Assembly (NCBI GenBank): GCA_030619215.1
Contig: JAUXBV010000288.1
Coordinates: 1-5,435 of the forward strand
From: Fibrobacterota bacterium
Lineage (GTDB): Bacteria > Fibrobacterota > Chitinivibrionia > Chitinivibrionales > JANQEN01
Length of the DNA stretch: 5,435 nucleotides
Direction of reading: 5' to 3'
Below, piece by piece: positions 1-5,435 of the stretch. The translations under genes were made by a program, and so were the position numbers. A model generated the notes under the pieces. That model ran no database searches. It saw only the letters and a list, made by a program, of their open reading frames with translations, and had not been told where the DNA came from. The first letter of the stretch is position 1; each line of letters opens with the position of its first letter.

Positions 1-47
1 CAGTGAGGAATAAAGCAAGTAAGGTTGAATTTAATATATTTATAATC

Positions 48-54
48 AGGAGAG
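48..54 (+). promoter_or_regulatory. Ribosome binding site of amrA
   Basis: An AGGAGAG stretch complements the 3' end of 16S rRNA, with the GGAG core 8 bases before the ATG at 61. It supports that ATG as the start of the AMMECR1 protein. It is the best Shine-Dalgarno in the window; the minus-strand genes have weaker ones or none. Confidence 0.8.
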
Positions 55-60
55 TTCATT

Positions 61-906
61 ATGAAGCCAATAAGTTTAATATTTCTATTTTTATTATTTG
101 TAAATTTATTTATAACGTTTGCTGCTGAGAATAAAGAAAAATCAATACTTACCGACCTGGATAAACAGTATTTAATTAACCTTGCACGCCAGACCATTTG
201 CTGGTACCTGAAAGATCAATCCACACCAGCTCCCGATGAAAAGGAGCTATCTGAAAATGTCAGGCAGAAACTCGGCTGCTTTGTAACCCTTAACCACAAG
301 AAGAAAGGTTTACGAGGGTGTATCGGCATTTTTGAGAGGCGGGAGCCGTTATATAAGAACGTTATAAGCCGGGCAATTGCGGCTTCAACACTGGACACAC
401 GATTTGCCTATGACCCTGTTACATACGGTCAGTTAAAAGACATTGCCATAGAGATCAGCGTTCTGACTGCTCCGGAGGATTTACAATTCGGATCTCCCGA
501 TGACCTGAAATCAAAGCTCCGGCCAATGGCCGACGGTGTAATTATTATAACAAAATACGGCAGCTCTACCTATTTACCGCAGGTTTGGGAACACTTCGAC
601 AACAATAAAGATGATTTCCTCTCTCACCTGTGTAAGAAACATGGCGCTCCTGCCGATATTTGGAAAAAAGACTTCAAGAATGTTAAAGTCCAGACGTATC
701 AGGCACTGGTGTTTCATGAGGAATCCAGTGAAAGAAAAGTTGTCGGCAAGAACGGTGCGATTGTCGGTAAAAAGGGTGCTACAGTTTTAGGAACTGTGAT
801 GCCTTTAGAAAAACCTAAGGTTAAAAAATCTACGCCCTTAAAAAAAGGAACCAAACTTGCACCGGGAACAATCGTTACATGGGATTCCGACATCATAGAG
901 AAGTAA
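61..906 (+). CDS. amrA: AmmeMemoRadiSam system protein A (AMMECR1 domain), predicted exported
   Basis: This is an AMMECR1-domain protein of 281 residues, the A component of the AmmeMemoRadiSam system, whose biochemical role is not established. Residues 1-21 are a hydrophobic Sec-type signal peptide with likely cleavage near TFA|AEN. The AMMECR1 domain spans about residues 32-220. It carries the family hallmark LRGCIG at 84-89 (Cys87 conserved), a DxRF segment at 112-115, and the late motif YLPQVWE at 171-177. The domain alone is usually near 180-200 residues. The extra length is the signal peptide plus a basic tail (about 222-281) with 12 lysines and a doubled VGKxGA unit. The ATG at 61 is supported by a strong Shine-Dalgarno. 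The gene converges on amrS, 33 bases away on the other strand, so the two cannot share a simple operon. Family assignment is firm; the exported location is inferred from the signal peptide. Confidence 0.93.
   Translation: MKPISLIFLFLLFVNLFITFAAENKEKSILTDLDKQYLINLARQTICWYLKDQSTPAPDEKELSENVRQKLGCFVTLNHKKKGLRGCIGIFERREPLYKNVISRAIAASTLDTRFAYDPVTYGQLKDIAIEISVLTAPEDLQFGSPDDLKSKLRPMADGVIIITKYGSSTYLPQVWEHFDNNKDDFLSHLCKKHGAPADIWKKDFKNVKVQTYQALVFHEESSERKVVGKNGAIVGKKGATVLGTVMPLEKPKVKKSTPLKKGTKLAPGTIVTWDSDIIEK
739..780 (+). repeat. Two-copy 21-base degenerate tandem repeat in the amrA tail
   Basis: Units 739-759 and 760-780 match at 16 of 21 bases and encode VVGKNGA and IVGKKGA, back to back in frame. 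Several of the differences fall at third codon positions. A weaker third echo (TVLGTV) follows. The repeat lies at the start of the lysine-rich C-terminal extension, outside the AMMECR1 domain. Confidence 0.5.
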
Positions 907-939
907 CATCTAATATATCGTGAATTTGAATTCTTTTAA

Positions 940-2034
940 CTACGTATCCCAAATACCCGCAATACTATTCCCACAAAATTTACATTTACCACCCTTAATA
1001 TTGTTTCCGGTAATTAAATATCCCATCCTTTTAACAACGGGTTTTTTACATTTCGGACAGTAGGTGTTTGAATCTGTTCCTGCGACATTGCCGATATATA
1101 CATAACGTAAACCTTCATCTTCTGCAATCTTCTTTGCTTTTTTTAATACATCGGTTGGTGTTGGGTAGAGATGGGCAAGCTTATACATGGGGTGAAAGCG
1201 GGAGAAGTGTAAGGGAACGTCTTTTCCGAGTGTATCTCTAATCCAGATGCACATTTTACGGATCATGTCCGGATTATCGGTCCATTTCGGGACTATAAGG
1301 TTTGTTATTTCCACCCACATTCCCAATTCACGAGACAGTTTTATTGCGTCAAGAACCGGCTGCAAACGCCCCGCGTTAAGCTTTTTATAGGTTTCTTCAC
1401 TAAAGCTTTTCAAATCTATGTTCGCAGCATCCATATATTTGCACAGTTCCTTGAGTGGCTCGGGGTTAATATAACCGCATGTTACCATAATGTTTTTTAA
1501 TCCTGCATCACGGGCAAGCACTGCCGTATCGTACATATATTCATACCAGACTATCGGCTCGGAATAGGTATAGGCTATTGTTGTACATTTTTCTTTTATC
1601 GCTTTTTCTACCACCTCTTGTGGTGGCATATATGCATTAGGCGTTTCAAGAGGGTTCGCCTGGCTTATAGTATAATTCTGGCAGTTCTTACACCGCAGGT
1701 TGCATCCGGCAACTGCTATTGAAAAAGCCCTTGACCCCGGCATTACATGATATAGAGGTTTTTTTTCTATAGGGTCTACATGCACTGCGCAGGGATTGCT
1801 GTATCCAAGTGTTACTAGGGTATTACCTTTATTTTTACGAGTGCGACATGCGCCGGTTTGGCCTGGTTTAAGTACGCAGGCCCGGGGGCAAAGAGTGCAC
1901 TGGATACTTCCTCCCTTTGCCTTCCAGTACATTGCTCTCTTTGTTGTGGAAGAACTTGATGCATAACATGGATAAAGCGCTACCATACCCATGGCTGAAA
2001 GGGCACATTTCAGGACTTCTCTACGCTTTGTCAT
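940..2034 (-). CDS. amrS: AmmeMemoRadiSam system radical SAM enzyme with twin-arginine-like signal
   Basis: This radical SAM protein of 364 residues resembles the pyruvate formate-lyase-activating-enzyme-like member of the AmmeMemoRadiSam system; its substrate is unknown. Domains in order: an export signal (residues 1-25) with a KRREVLK twin-arginine-like motif at 3-9, a short hydrophobic stretch and a serine-rich linker; a cysteine cluster C46-x2-C49-x3-C53 with C63; the radical SAM 4Fe-4S motif C111-x3-C115-x2-C118 in GCNLRCKNCQN; a partial TIM barrel; and a C-terminal zinc-ribbon-like pair C326-x2-C329 and C351-x2-C354. All cysteines expected for activity are present. The ATG at 2034 lacks a clear Shine-Dalgarno, but no ATG, GTG or TTG start lies just upstream in frame, and starting later would remove the twin-arginine motif. 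The gene faces amrA tail to tail and follows the SLT gene on the same strand after 147 bases. Family assignment is firm; actual export is uncertain. Confidence 0.93.
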   Translation of the reverse strand: MTKRREVLKCALSAMGMVALYPCYASSSSTTKRAMYWKAKGGSIQCTLCPRACVLKPGQTGACRTRKNKGNTLVTLGYSNPCAVHVDPIEKKPLYHVMPGSRAFSIAVAGCNLRCKNCQNYTISQANPLETPNAYMPPQEVVEKAIKEKCTTIAYTYSEPIVWYEYMYDTAVLARDAGLKNIMVTCGYINPEPLKELCKYMDAANIDLKSFSEETYKKLNAGRLQPVLDAIKLSRELGMWVEITNLIVPKWTDNPDMIRKMCIWIRDTLGKDVPLHFSRFHPMYKLAHLYPTPTDVLKKAKKIAEDEGLRYVYIGNVAGTDSNTYCPKCKKPVVKRMGYLITGNNIKGGKCKFCGNSIAGIWDT

Positions 2035-2098
2035 ATTAATAATATAATCATAAAATGAACAGTTTTTATCTTTTTGTAATGTATGATGGTATTAGGCC

Positions 2099-2123
2099 GG
2101 GGCTAAGGTTTCTTTCCTACCCC
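2099..2123 (-). other. Imperfect GC-capped hairpin between the SLT gene and amrS
   Basis: Read on the minus strand, GGGG-TA-GG pairs with CC-TA-CCCC around an AAAGAAA loop, with two single-base bulges on one arm. No T-run follows on the minus strand, so it is not a textbook intrinsic terminator. It sits downstream of the SLT stop and about 65 bases upstream of the amrS start. It could therefore be an operon-end 3' structure or part of the amrS leader. The pairing is read directly from the bases; the function is unknown. Confidence 0.35.
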
Positions 2124-2124
2124 A

Positions 2125-2158
2125 ATAAATATTTCGAAATATCCTTAAAAATATTTAT
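2125..2158. repeat. A+T-rich inverted repeat containing a 14-base perfect palindrome
   Basis: Arms ATAAATATTT (2125-2134) and AAATATTTAT (2149-2158) are perfect reverse complements across a 14-base gap. The first arm also overlaps a separate perfect palindrome, ATATTTCGAAATAT, at 2129-2142. Either symmetry could be a regulator binding site upstream of amrS or an A/T stem at the end of the upstream operon. Chance is not negligible in A+T-rich DNA, although the 14-base palindrome with a central TTCGAA is less easily dismissed. Confidence 0.4.
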
Positions 2159-2181
2159 AGTCATCAACTCAGTTATTACCT

Positions 2182-2913
2182 TTAGTTTTTCCCGCTCATC
2201 TTTCTAAGTGAAAAATAACTTTTTAAAACCTTGTTATAATAGCGGATGGAAAGAGGTCGTTTGTTTTTCAGTGAGCTGGCAATAACGCCCGGTCCCTGAT
2301 TGTATGCCAGGATGCCCAGTTTGAGGCTTTTAAAGTGCGATATCTGTTGAGTAAGATAGGCAATCCCCAGAGGTATGTTAACCTCCGGGATAAAAAGGTC
2401 ATCTTTACTTTTAAGTGGTATACCGAGGGCTTCAGCAACTTCACGGGCAGTTTCGGTTTTCAGCTGCATGAGGCCTAATGCCCCGCTGTAATTTCCATTC
2501 CTGAACTGGCCCTTCGCCTTTGGATCAAAAAGACTCTCCACATGAATAACTGCAAGAACTAAAAACGGGTCATAACCGTATGTTTTACTATTTCTATATA
2601 CAAGCTCAGCGAGTATCCATTTTATATCATCAGAAAGTTTACCATGAGAAAAAGTATCAAGTACGGCCACGATGGTAAATTTCTGCTTTAACTCATTCAG
2701 CGTATGTGAAACGACAACACGCTCGTTTTTGATAAGCGGCAGAATGGTATTATACTTCTGTATTTTATGGTCATTGAGAATGACAATCCACCCCATTGCT
2801 ATTAATACCACGGCAATAACGATACCAACAAATATGCCAAGCAGCTCTGACATCCAGATATGGTTTTTGCGAATAATTATTGGTGAATTAAAGATGTTCC
2901 GTTTCGCAATCAT
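2182..2913 (-). CDS. Membrane-anchored SLT-family lytic transglycosylase
   Basis: This lytic transglycosylase (SLT/goose-lysozyme-like fold, family 1 type) has 243 residues. Such enzymes cleave the MurNAc-GlcNAc bond of peptidoglycan and form 1,6-anhydro ends. After a basic N-terminus, residues 24-46 form one strong transmembrane segment without an obvious cleavage site, so the catalytic part should be tethered on the outer face of the inner membrane. Residues 47-95 match no family I recognise. The SLT domain (about 98-225) has every landmark: catalytic Glu126 in HVES, GALGLMQ at 144-150, and AYNQGP at 203-208. The ATG at 2913 lies 9 bases after the STAS stop. It has no clear Shine-Dalgarno, so translational coupling is likely. 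An internal Met21 just before the membrane segment is a possible alternative start. Function is well supported; the precise subfamily is not. Confidence 0.9.
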   Translation of the reverse strand: MIAKRNIFNSPIIIRKNHIWMSELLGIFVGIVIAVVLIAMGWIVILNDHKIQKYNTILPLIKNERVVVSHTLNELKQKFTIVAVLDTFSHGKLSDDIKWILAELVYRNSKTYGYDPFLVLAVIHVESLFDPKAKGQFRNGNYSGALGLMQLKTETAREVAEALGIPLKSKDDLFIPEVNIPLGIAYLTQQISHFKSLKLGILAYNQGPGVIASSLKNKRPLSIRYYNKVLKSYFSLRKMSGKN

Positions 2914-2922
2914 GAGGATATA

Positions 2923-3543
2923 TTATTCAGGGATAGAATCTAAAATAAGACCCAGCTGCTTCAGCGGTTTAATACGGTTTCTCAGTTCATCCAATTCCAT
3001 GGTCGTTTTCTCCTCCCATTGCTGAAATTCACGAATTTCAGCCTCCTGGGCAATGACCTGTTTTTTTTGCATATTAATAATTACACCAAGTGAAATAAAC
3101 CATCCGGTAAGAATAAATAAGAGAAAGATGGCAACAGGAGCAGAAAGCCTGATGCCGGTCTTTCTTGTCAATGAAATCCCTGTACGGCGTATGGAATGAA
3201 AAAATCTTTTTGAGTAAAGGTTATTTGCATCAGGAAAGATAGAGAAAATGTTTTTATAGGGTGAAAAAGCATTGGAAACCACTTCGTTTTTAAATATTAA
3301 TTTTATATCGCCATCTTTTCCTTTTACAAGATTCAGCAAATTGAGAAACATGGGTGCAACAGTATCATGGATAATAGTAACGCCGTCAAGATTAACCACT
3401 AACTCCCGGTGCCCGTCCTGTATAAAGCCTTCAATTTTTGCACGAATATTCGGCACCTGCTCTTTATTGAACGGGCCGGAAAGAGTCATCCATATAGCGT
3501 CTCCACGGCTTTCGATCATTATGTCAAGTGCTTCAGATAACAT
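2923..3543 (-). CDS. STAS-domain membrane protein with C-terminal coiled coil
   Basis: This protein of 206 residues has an N-terminal STAS (anti-anti-sigma-like) domain, about residues 9-106. A basic linker rich in R/K leads to one transmembrane segment (about 135-156), followed by a charged, probably coiled-coil helix (about 158-193). At the site where SpoIIAA-type proteins have a phosphorylated D-S-x-G serine, this protein has D60-T61-V62-A63, so a phosphorylatable threonine is possible. The positive-inside rule puts the STAS domain in the cytoplasm and the coil outside. I chose the ATG at 3543 because AAGGA (3554-3558) lies 10 bases upstream. An in-frame TTG at 3549 would add two residues but is only 4 bases from that site. 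The gene overlaps the GH57-like gene by 11 bases and precedes the SLT gene by 9, indicating an operon. The STAS assignment is fairly confident; no partner kinase or sigma factor is visible. Confidence 0.75.
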   Translation of the reverse strand: MLSEALDIMIESRGDAIWMTLSGPFNKEQVPNIRAKIEGFIQDGHRELVVNLDGVTIIHDTVAPMFLNLLNLVKGKDGDIKLIFKNEVVSNAFSPYKNIFSIFPDANNLYSKRFFHSIRRTGISLTRKTGIRLSAPVAIFLLFILTGWFISLGVIINMQKKQVIAQEAEIREFQQWEEKTTMELDELRNRIKPLKQLGLILDSIPE

Positions 3544-5435
3544 CTGCAATAGTTCCTTTTATAGGTATTTTTTTACAAGAGATCTTGCCCATGAGGGACC
3601 AGGCTGAATTTTCTCTTAGTAATACCGGTTTTGTTATAACAAGCGTTGTACCCTGATAGGGTGACGATTGTGCCACGGGATAACACCAGACGGTAACCGG
3701 TTTTTGGGTGATGATCTTGATTTCAACTCCGATCCTTTTATCTTTGATTTTCCATTCTGTTACATCTATAAGTGATATTCTATCCCATGCTAATTTATCA
3801 CAAGATTTTTTATTACAGATGATCTCAGCCTGATGCGATTGAACCCCTGGAAGGGAGATATTCAGCTCTACCGCGAATTTGAATGCATAGGCGGTGAGGG
3901 AATGATTTGAGAACTGGTAGACAAAAGAGAGGTCCGGTTTATGCTTTTCCAACCCAAACACCTTCTCAATAATGAGAGGGTGAGGTTTACCGTTAATATC
4001 GATGGAGCCCTGGCGGGTCAATATGGTCTTAACACTCGTAGCGGTTTTTTTAATCTTATAGTCAAACTGCCCGTTAATGAAACCGTTGTTATTTTTTGCA
4101 GAGCCGTTTATAAAGTCCGAACGCTGGCACTCTTCATCAAGGAAATGATCGATAAAAGAGGTCCGTGATTTTCCCGGCACTAATATACGCGGCGGCATGT
4201 GGGGCTTGGAATTGTAACAGGCAAAAAGATTTGCACTCCTTTCCCGGTAGTCTAATTCAAAAATTTGTCCGCCGTTTTTATGGTCAATATAAACCTTGAG
4301 GTTTTTGTTGGACATAACAATGCTTTTAGTCCCATTTTTCAAAAAATCTGCAATATGTATTTGACTACCCGTAATGTTATCTTTCTTCAGAATCTCCCGC
4401 TCAATTTCGATCATTTGCCCGAATGTCCAGAACCGGTCCCTGATATGTTGAAATCCACTTGACGTATTAGGCAGGTATCGGTTAATATCCTGTGCTGAGA
4501 ACAGCAGCCTCTTTAACGGCAGCATGTTCTTACTATCACCATGGGTTTTAATATTCTCAGCAATATCCATCATCTTACGCTGCATAATTCCAACTGAGTC
4601 AAACGTATACAGGTAGTTCGACCACTGGGAGGCCTGTTGTTCATCATCTTGTTTAAAGGTAAGGCTTGATGGTATCGATTGAAGGCCAAGCGGCGGTGTA
4701 AGTGTCGGCAATTCATGTAACAGGTTTAACTGGTATTTAACCAACAAGGTATCGAGCGATTCCGCAAAAGAGTTTATCCATTTGAAAGGGTCCCTGCTTT
4801 TATGAGGTATGAGAGGAACCAGGTAGTCAATAACAATAAGGTGTGTGGACGACTTATCCGGAGTGTTCTCTATAGCGCGCTCAATCCAGTCGGGGATATT
4901 GGCCGGAGCATTGAAAAAGTGTAAAGTATACGAAGGAATGATAGCCATAGAATGTCCGGTATGCTCCGTTATCCAGTAGCCGCAATAGTTCTGTATGTTT
5001 TTTGGCAGCAGGGTTCGGGACAGCACGGTGTAGTGCATTCTATTGTCAAGAAGGATATTAATTGAAGAGGGCTCCCAATTTGAAAAAGCAGGTACGTAGC
5101 CGCTTGGTTCGGTTCCGAGAAGCTGATTGAAAGTCTCTATTCCATGTTTTATGTTCTCGTTTGTAAGCCAGAGCGGTGAAAAACTGATGAAAGGTTCTGT
5201 ATATCCGGGAGTCAACCATTCGAGACAATCGGACTTGTGAAATTCATTCAACTTGGAAAGTAAAAGAGGATCAAGCATCTGCAGCATATTTCCGGGCATG
5301 GTAAGGTTAATTCGAAAATTCGAATGGGACGCAAAAATATCGGTTAGCTTTTCCGCAAAGGCATCAAGCATACTCTTCATTTTATCCTTTTTAATAAGGA
5401 TATTTTTGTAGGGGTGAATGAGTAATGCCAGCCCA
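3533..5435 (-). CDS. GH57 / 4-alpha-glucanotransferase-like protein (DUF1926-type C-terminus), 5' end outside window, probably catalytically inactive
   Basis: Numbering is from the Met at 5380 (615 residues to the stop). The protein resembles GH57 4-alpha-glucanotransferases of the Thermococcus type: an N-terminal barrel (about 1-250), a helical section, and a C-terminal beta-rich DUF1926-type domain (about 355-605). Recognisable family segments are GYTEP at 59-63, GYVPAFSNWEP at 94-104 (matching the family G-x7-W-x-P spacing), GGQIFELDYR at 370-379 and IDHFL at 410-414. The frame stays open upstream through 5434 with no stop. It reads ALLIHPYKN, which fits the first barrel strand that normally ends in an HQP motif. 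The true start is therefore probably a few residues beyond the right edge. The ATG at 5380 has AAGGA only 4 bases away, which is too close. Positions matching the nucleophile Glu and the acid/base Asp appear as Phe99 and Tyr186/Leu187, so hydrolase or transferase activity is doubtful. It is the first visible gene of the STAS-SLT operon. Confidence 0.75.
   Translation of the reverse strand, partial: GLALLIHPYKNILIKKDKMKSMLDAFAEKLTDIFASHSNFRINLTMPGNMLQMLDPLLLSKLNEFHKSDCLEWLTPGYTEPFISFSPLWLTNENIKHGIETFNQLLGTEPSGYVPAFSNWEPSSINILLDNRMHYTVLSRTLLPKNIQNYCGYWITEHTGHSMAIIPSYTLHFFNAPANIPDWIERAIENTPDKSSTHLIVIDYLVPLIPHKSRDPFKWINSFAESLDTLLVKYQLNLLHELPTLTPPLGLQSIPSSLTFKQDDEQQASQWSNYLYTFDSVGIMQRKMMDIAENIKTHGDSKNMLPLKRLLFSAQDINRYLPNTSSGFQHIRDRFWTFGQMIEIEREILKKDNITGSQIHIADFLKNGTKSIVMSNKNLKVYIDHKNGGQIFELDYRERSANLFACYNSKPHMPPRILVPGKSRTSFIDHFLDEECQRSDFINGSAKNNNGFINGQFDYKIKKTATSVKTILTRQGSIDINGKPHPLIIEKVFGLEKHKPDLSFVYQFSNHSLTAYAFKFAVELNISLPGVQSHQAEIICNKKSCDKLAWDRISLIDVTEWKIKDKRIGVEIKIITQKPVTVWCYPVAQSSPYQGTTLVITKPVLLRENSAWSLMGKISCKKIPIKGTIADVI
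3554..3558 (-). promoter_or_regulatory. Ribosome binding site of the STAS gene
   Basis: AAGGA on the minus strand lies 10 bases before the ATG at 3543 and 4 bases before the in-frame TTG at 3549. Aligned to the full anti-Shine-Dalgarno, the spacing favours the ATG. The site lies inside the end of the GH57-like gene. Confidence 0.5.

Noticed and set aside
41..46. A perfect TATAAT, as for a sigma-70 -10 box
   Set aside because: It lies directly before the Shine-Dalgarno, so a transcript from it would start within or after that site. No -35 box lies at the usual distance; the TTGAAT at 25-30 is only 10 bases away.
1..60. The end of an upstream gene, possibly the Memo-type amrB
   Set aside because: Stop codons occur in two frames (TGA at 4-6, TAA at 11-13), but too few bases are present to recognise any protein.
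922..933. Palindromic GAATTTGAATTC between the convergent amrA and amrS genes, as a possible terminator
   Set aside because: The stem would be five mostly A/T pairs with a two-base loop, which is too weak and tight to act as a terminator hairpin.
1960..1980. Lipoprotein signal at Cys23 of AmrS
   Set aside because: The residues before the cysteine (LYP) do not fit a lipobox, which needs a small residue just before the Cys.
2041..2100. Promoter for amrS with TATGAT as -10
   Set aside because: The sequence 17 bases upstream of it is A-rich and does not resemble a -35 box; A+T-rich DNA gives such hexamers by chance.
2672..3025. Plus-strand open frame opposite the SLT and STAS genes
   Set aside because: It lies antisense to two well-supported genes and its product resembles no family I know, so it is a shadow frame.
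3272..3607. Plus-strand open frame opposite the STAS gene
   Set aside because: It is antisense to the STAS coding region and has no recognisable domain and no separate support.
3941..4462. Two short plus-strand open frames opposite the GH57-like gene
   Set aside because: Both lie wholly antisense to a gene with clear family motifs and have no recognisable content.

Overview
The window reads as a piece of a Gram-negative-type bacterial chromosome of fairly low G+C (low 40s percent, estimated by eye). The lytic transglycosylase, the Sec-type and twin-arginine-like signal peptides and the STAS protein all point to bacteria. An AmmeMemoRadiSam pair next to a GH57-like protein is a mix I associate with deep-branching environmental lineages such as Brocadiales-type planctomycetes, Nitrospirota or Omnitrophota. 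That placement is a guess; no gene here fixes the taxon. I see no RNA genes, mobile elements or CRISPR repeats.

Layout, left to right. At 61-906 (+) is an AMMECR1-domain protein (amrA) with a Sec-type signal peptide and a lysine-rich tail. It faces, across 33 bases, the radical SAM member of the same system (amrS, 940-2034, -), which begins with a twin-arginine-like export signal. The Memo-type third partner (amrB) is not in the window. A 147-base non-coding spacer (2035-2181) holds a G/C-capped imperfect hairpin and an A+T-rich inverted repeat. It separates amrS from a tightly packed minus-strand cluster, transcribed from right to left: a GH57/4-alpha-glucanotransferase-like protein (3533 to beyond 5435), a STAS-domain membrane protein (2923-3543) and a membrane-anchored SLT lytic transglycosylase (2182-2913). 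The first two overlap by 11 bases and the second and third are 9 bases apart, so they very likely form one operon.

How the genes may work together. AmrA and AmrS belong to a widespread but functionally unresolved system. Both carry export signals here, so this version may act outside the cytoplasm. In the second cluster, the STAS protein is predicted to have its STAS domain in the cytoplasm and a coiled coil outside, and the transglycosylase is predicted to act on peptidoglycan outside. A link between a cytoplasmic signal and wall remodelling is therefore an attractive but unproven reading. The GH57-like protein keeps the family framework, but the positions matching both catalytic carboxylates look replaced, so it may be a binding or regulatory protein. 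Its reading frame is still open at the right edge, and its start probably lies just outside the window.
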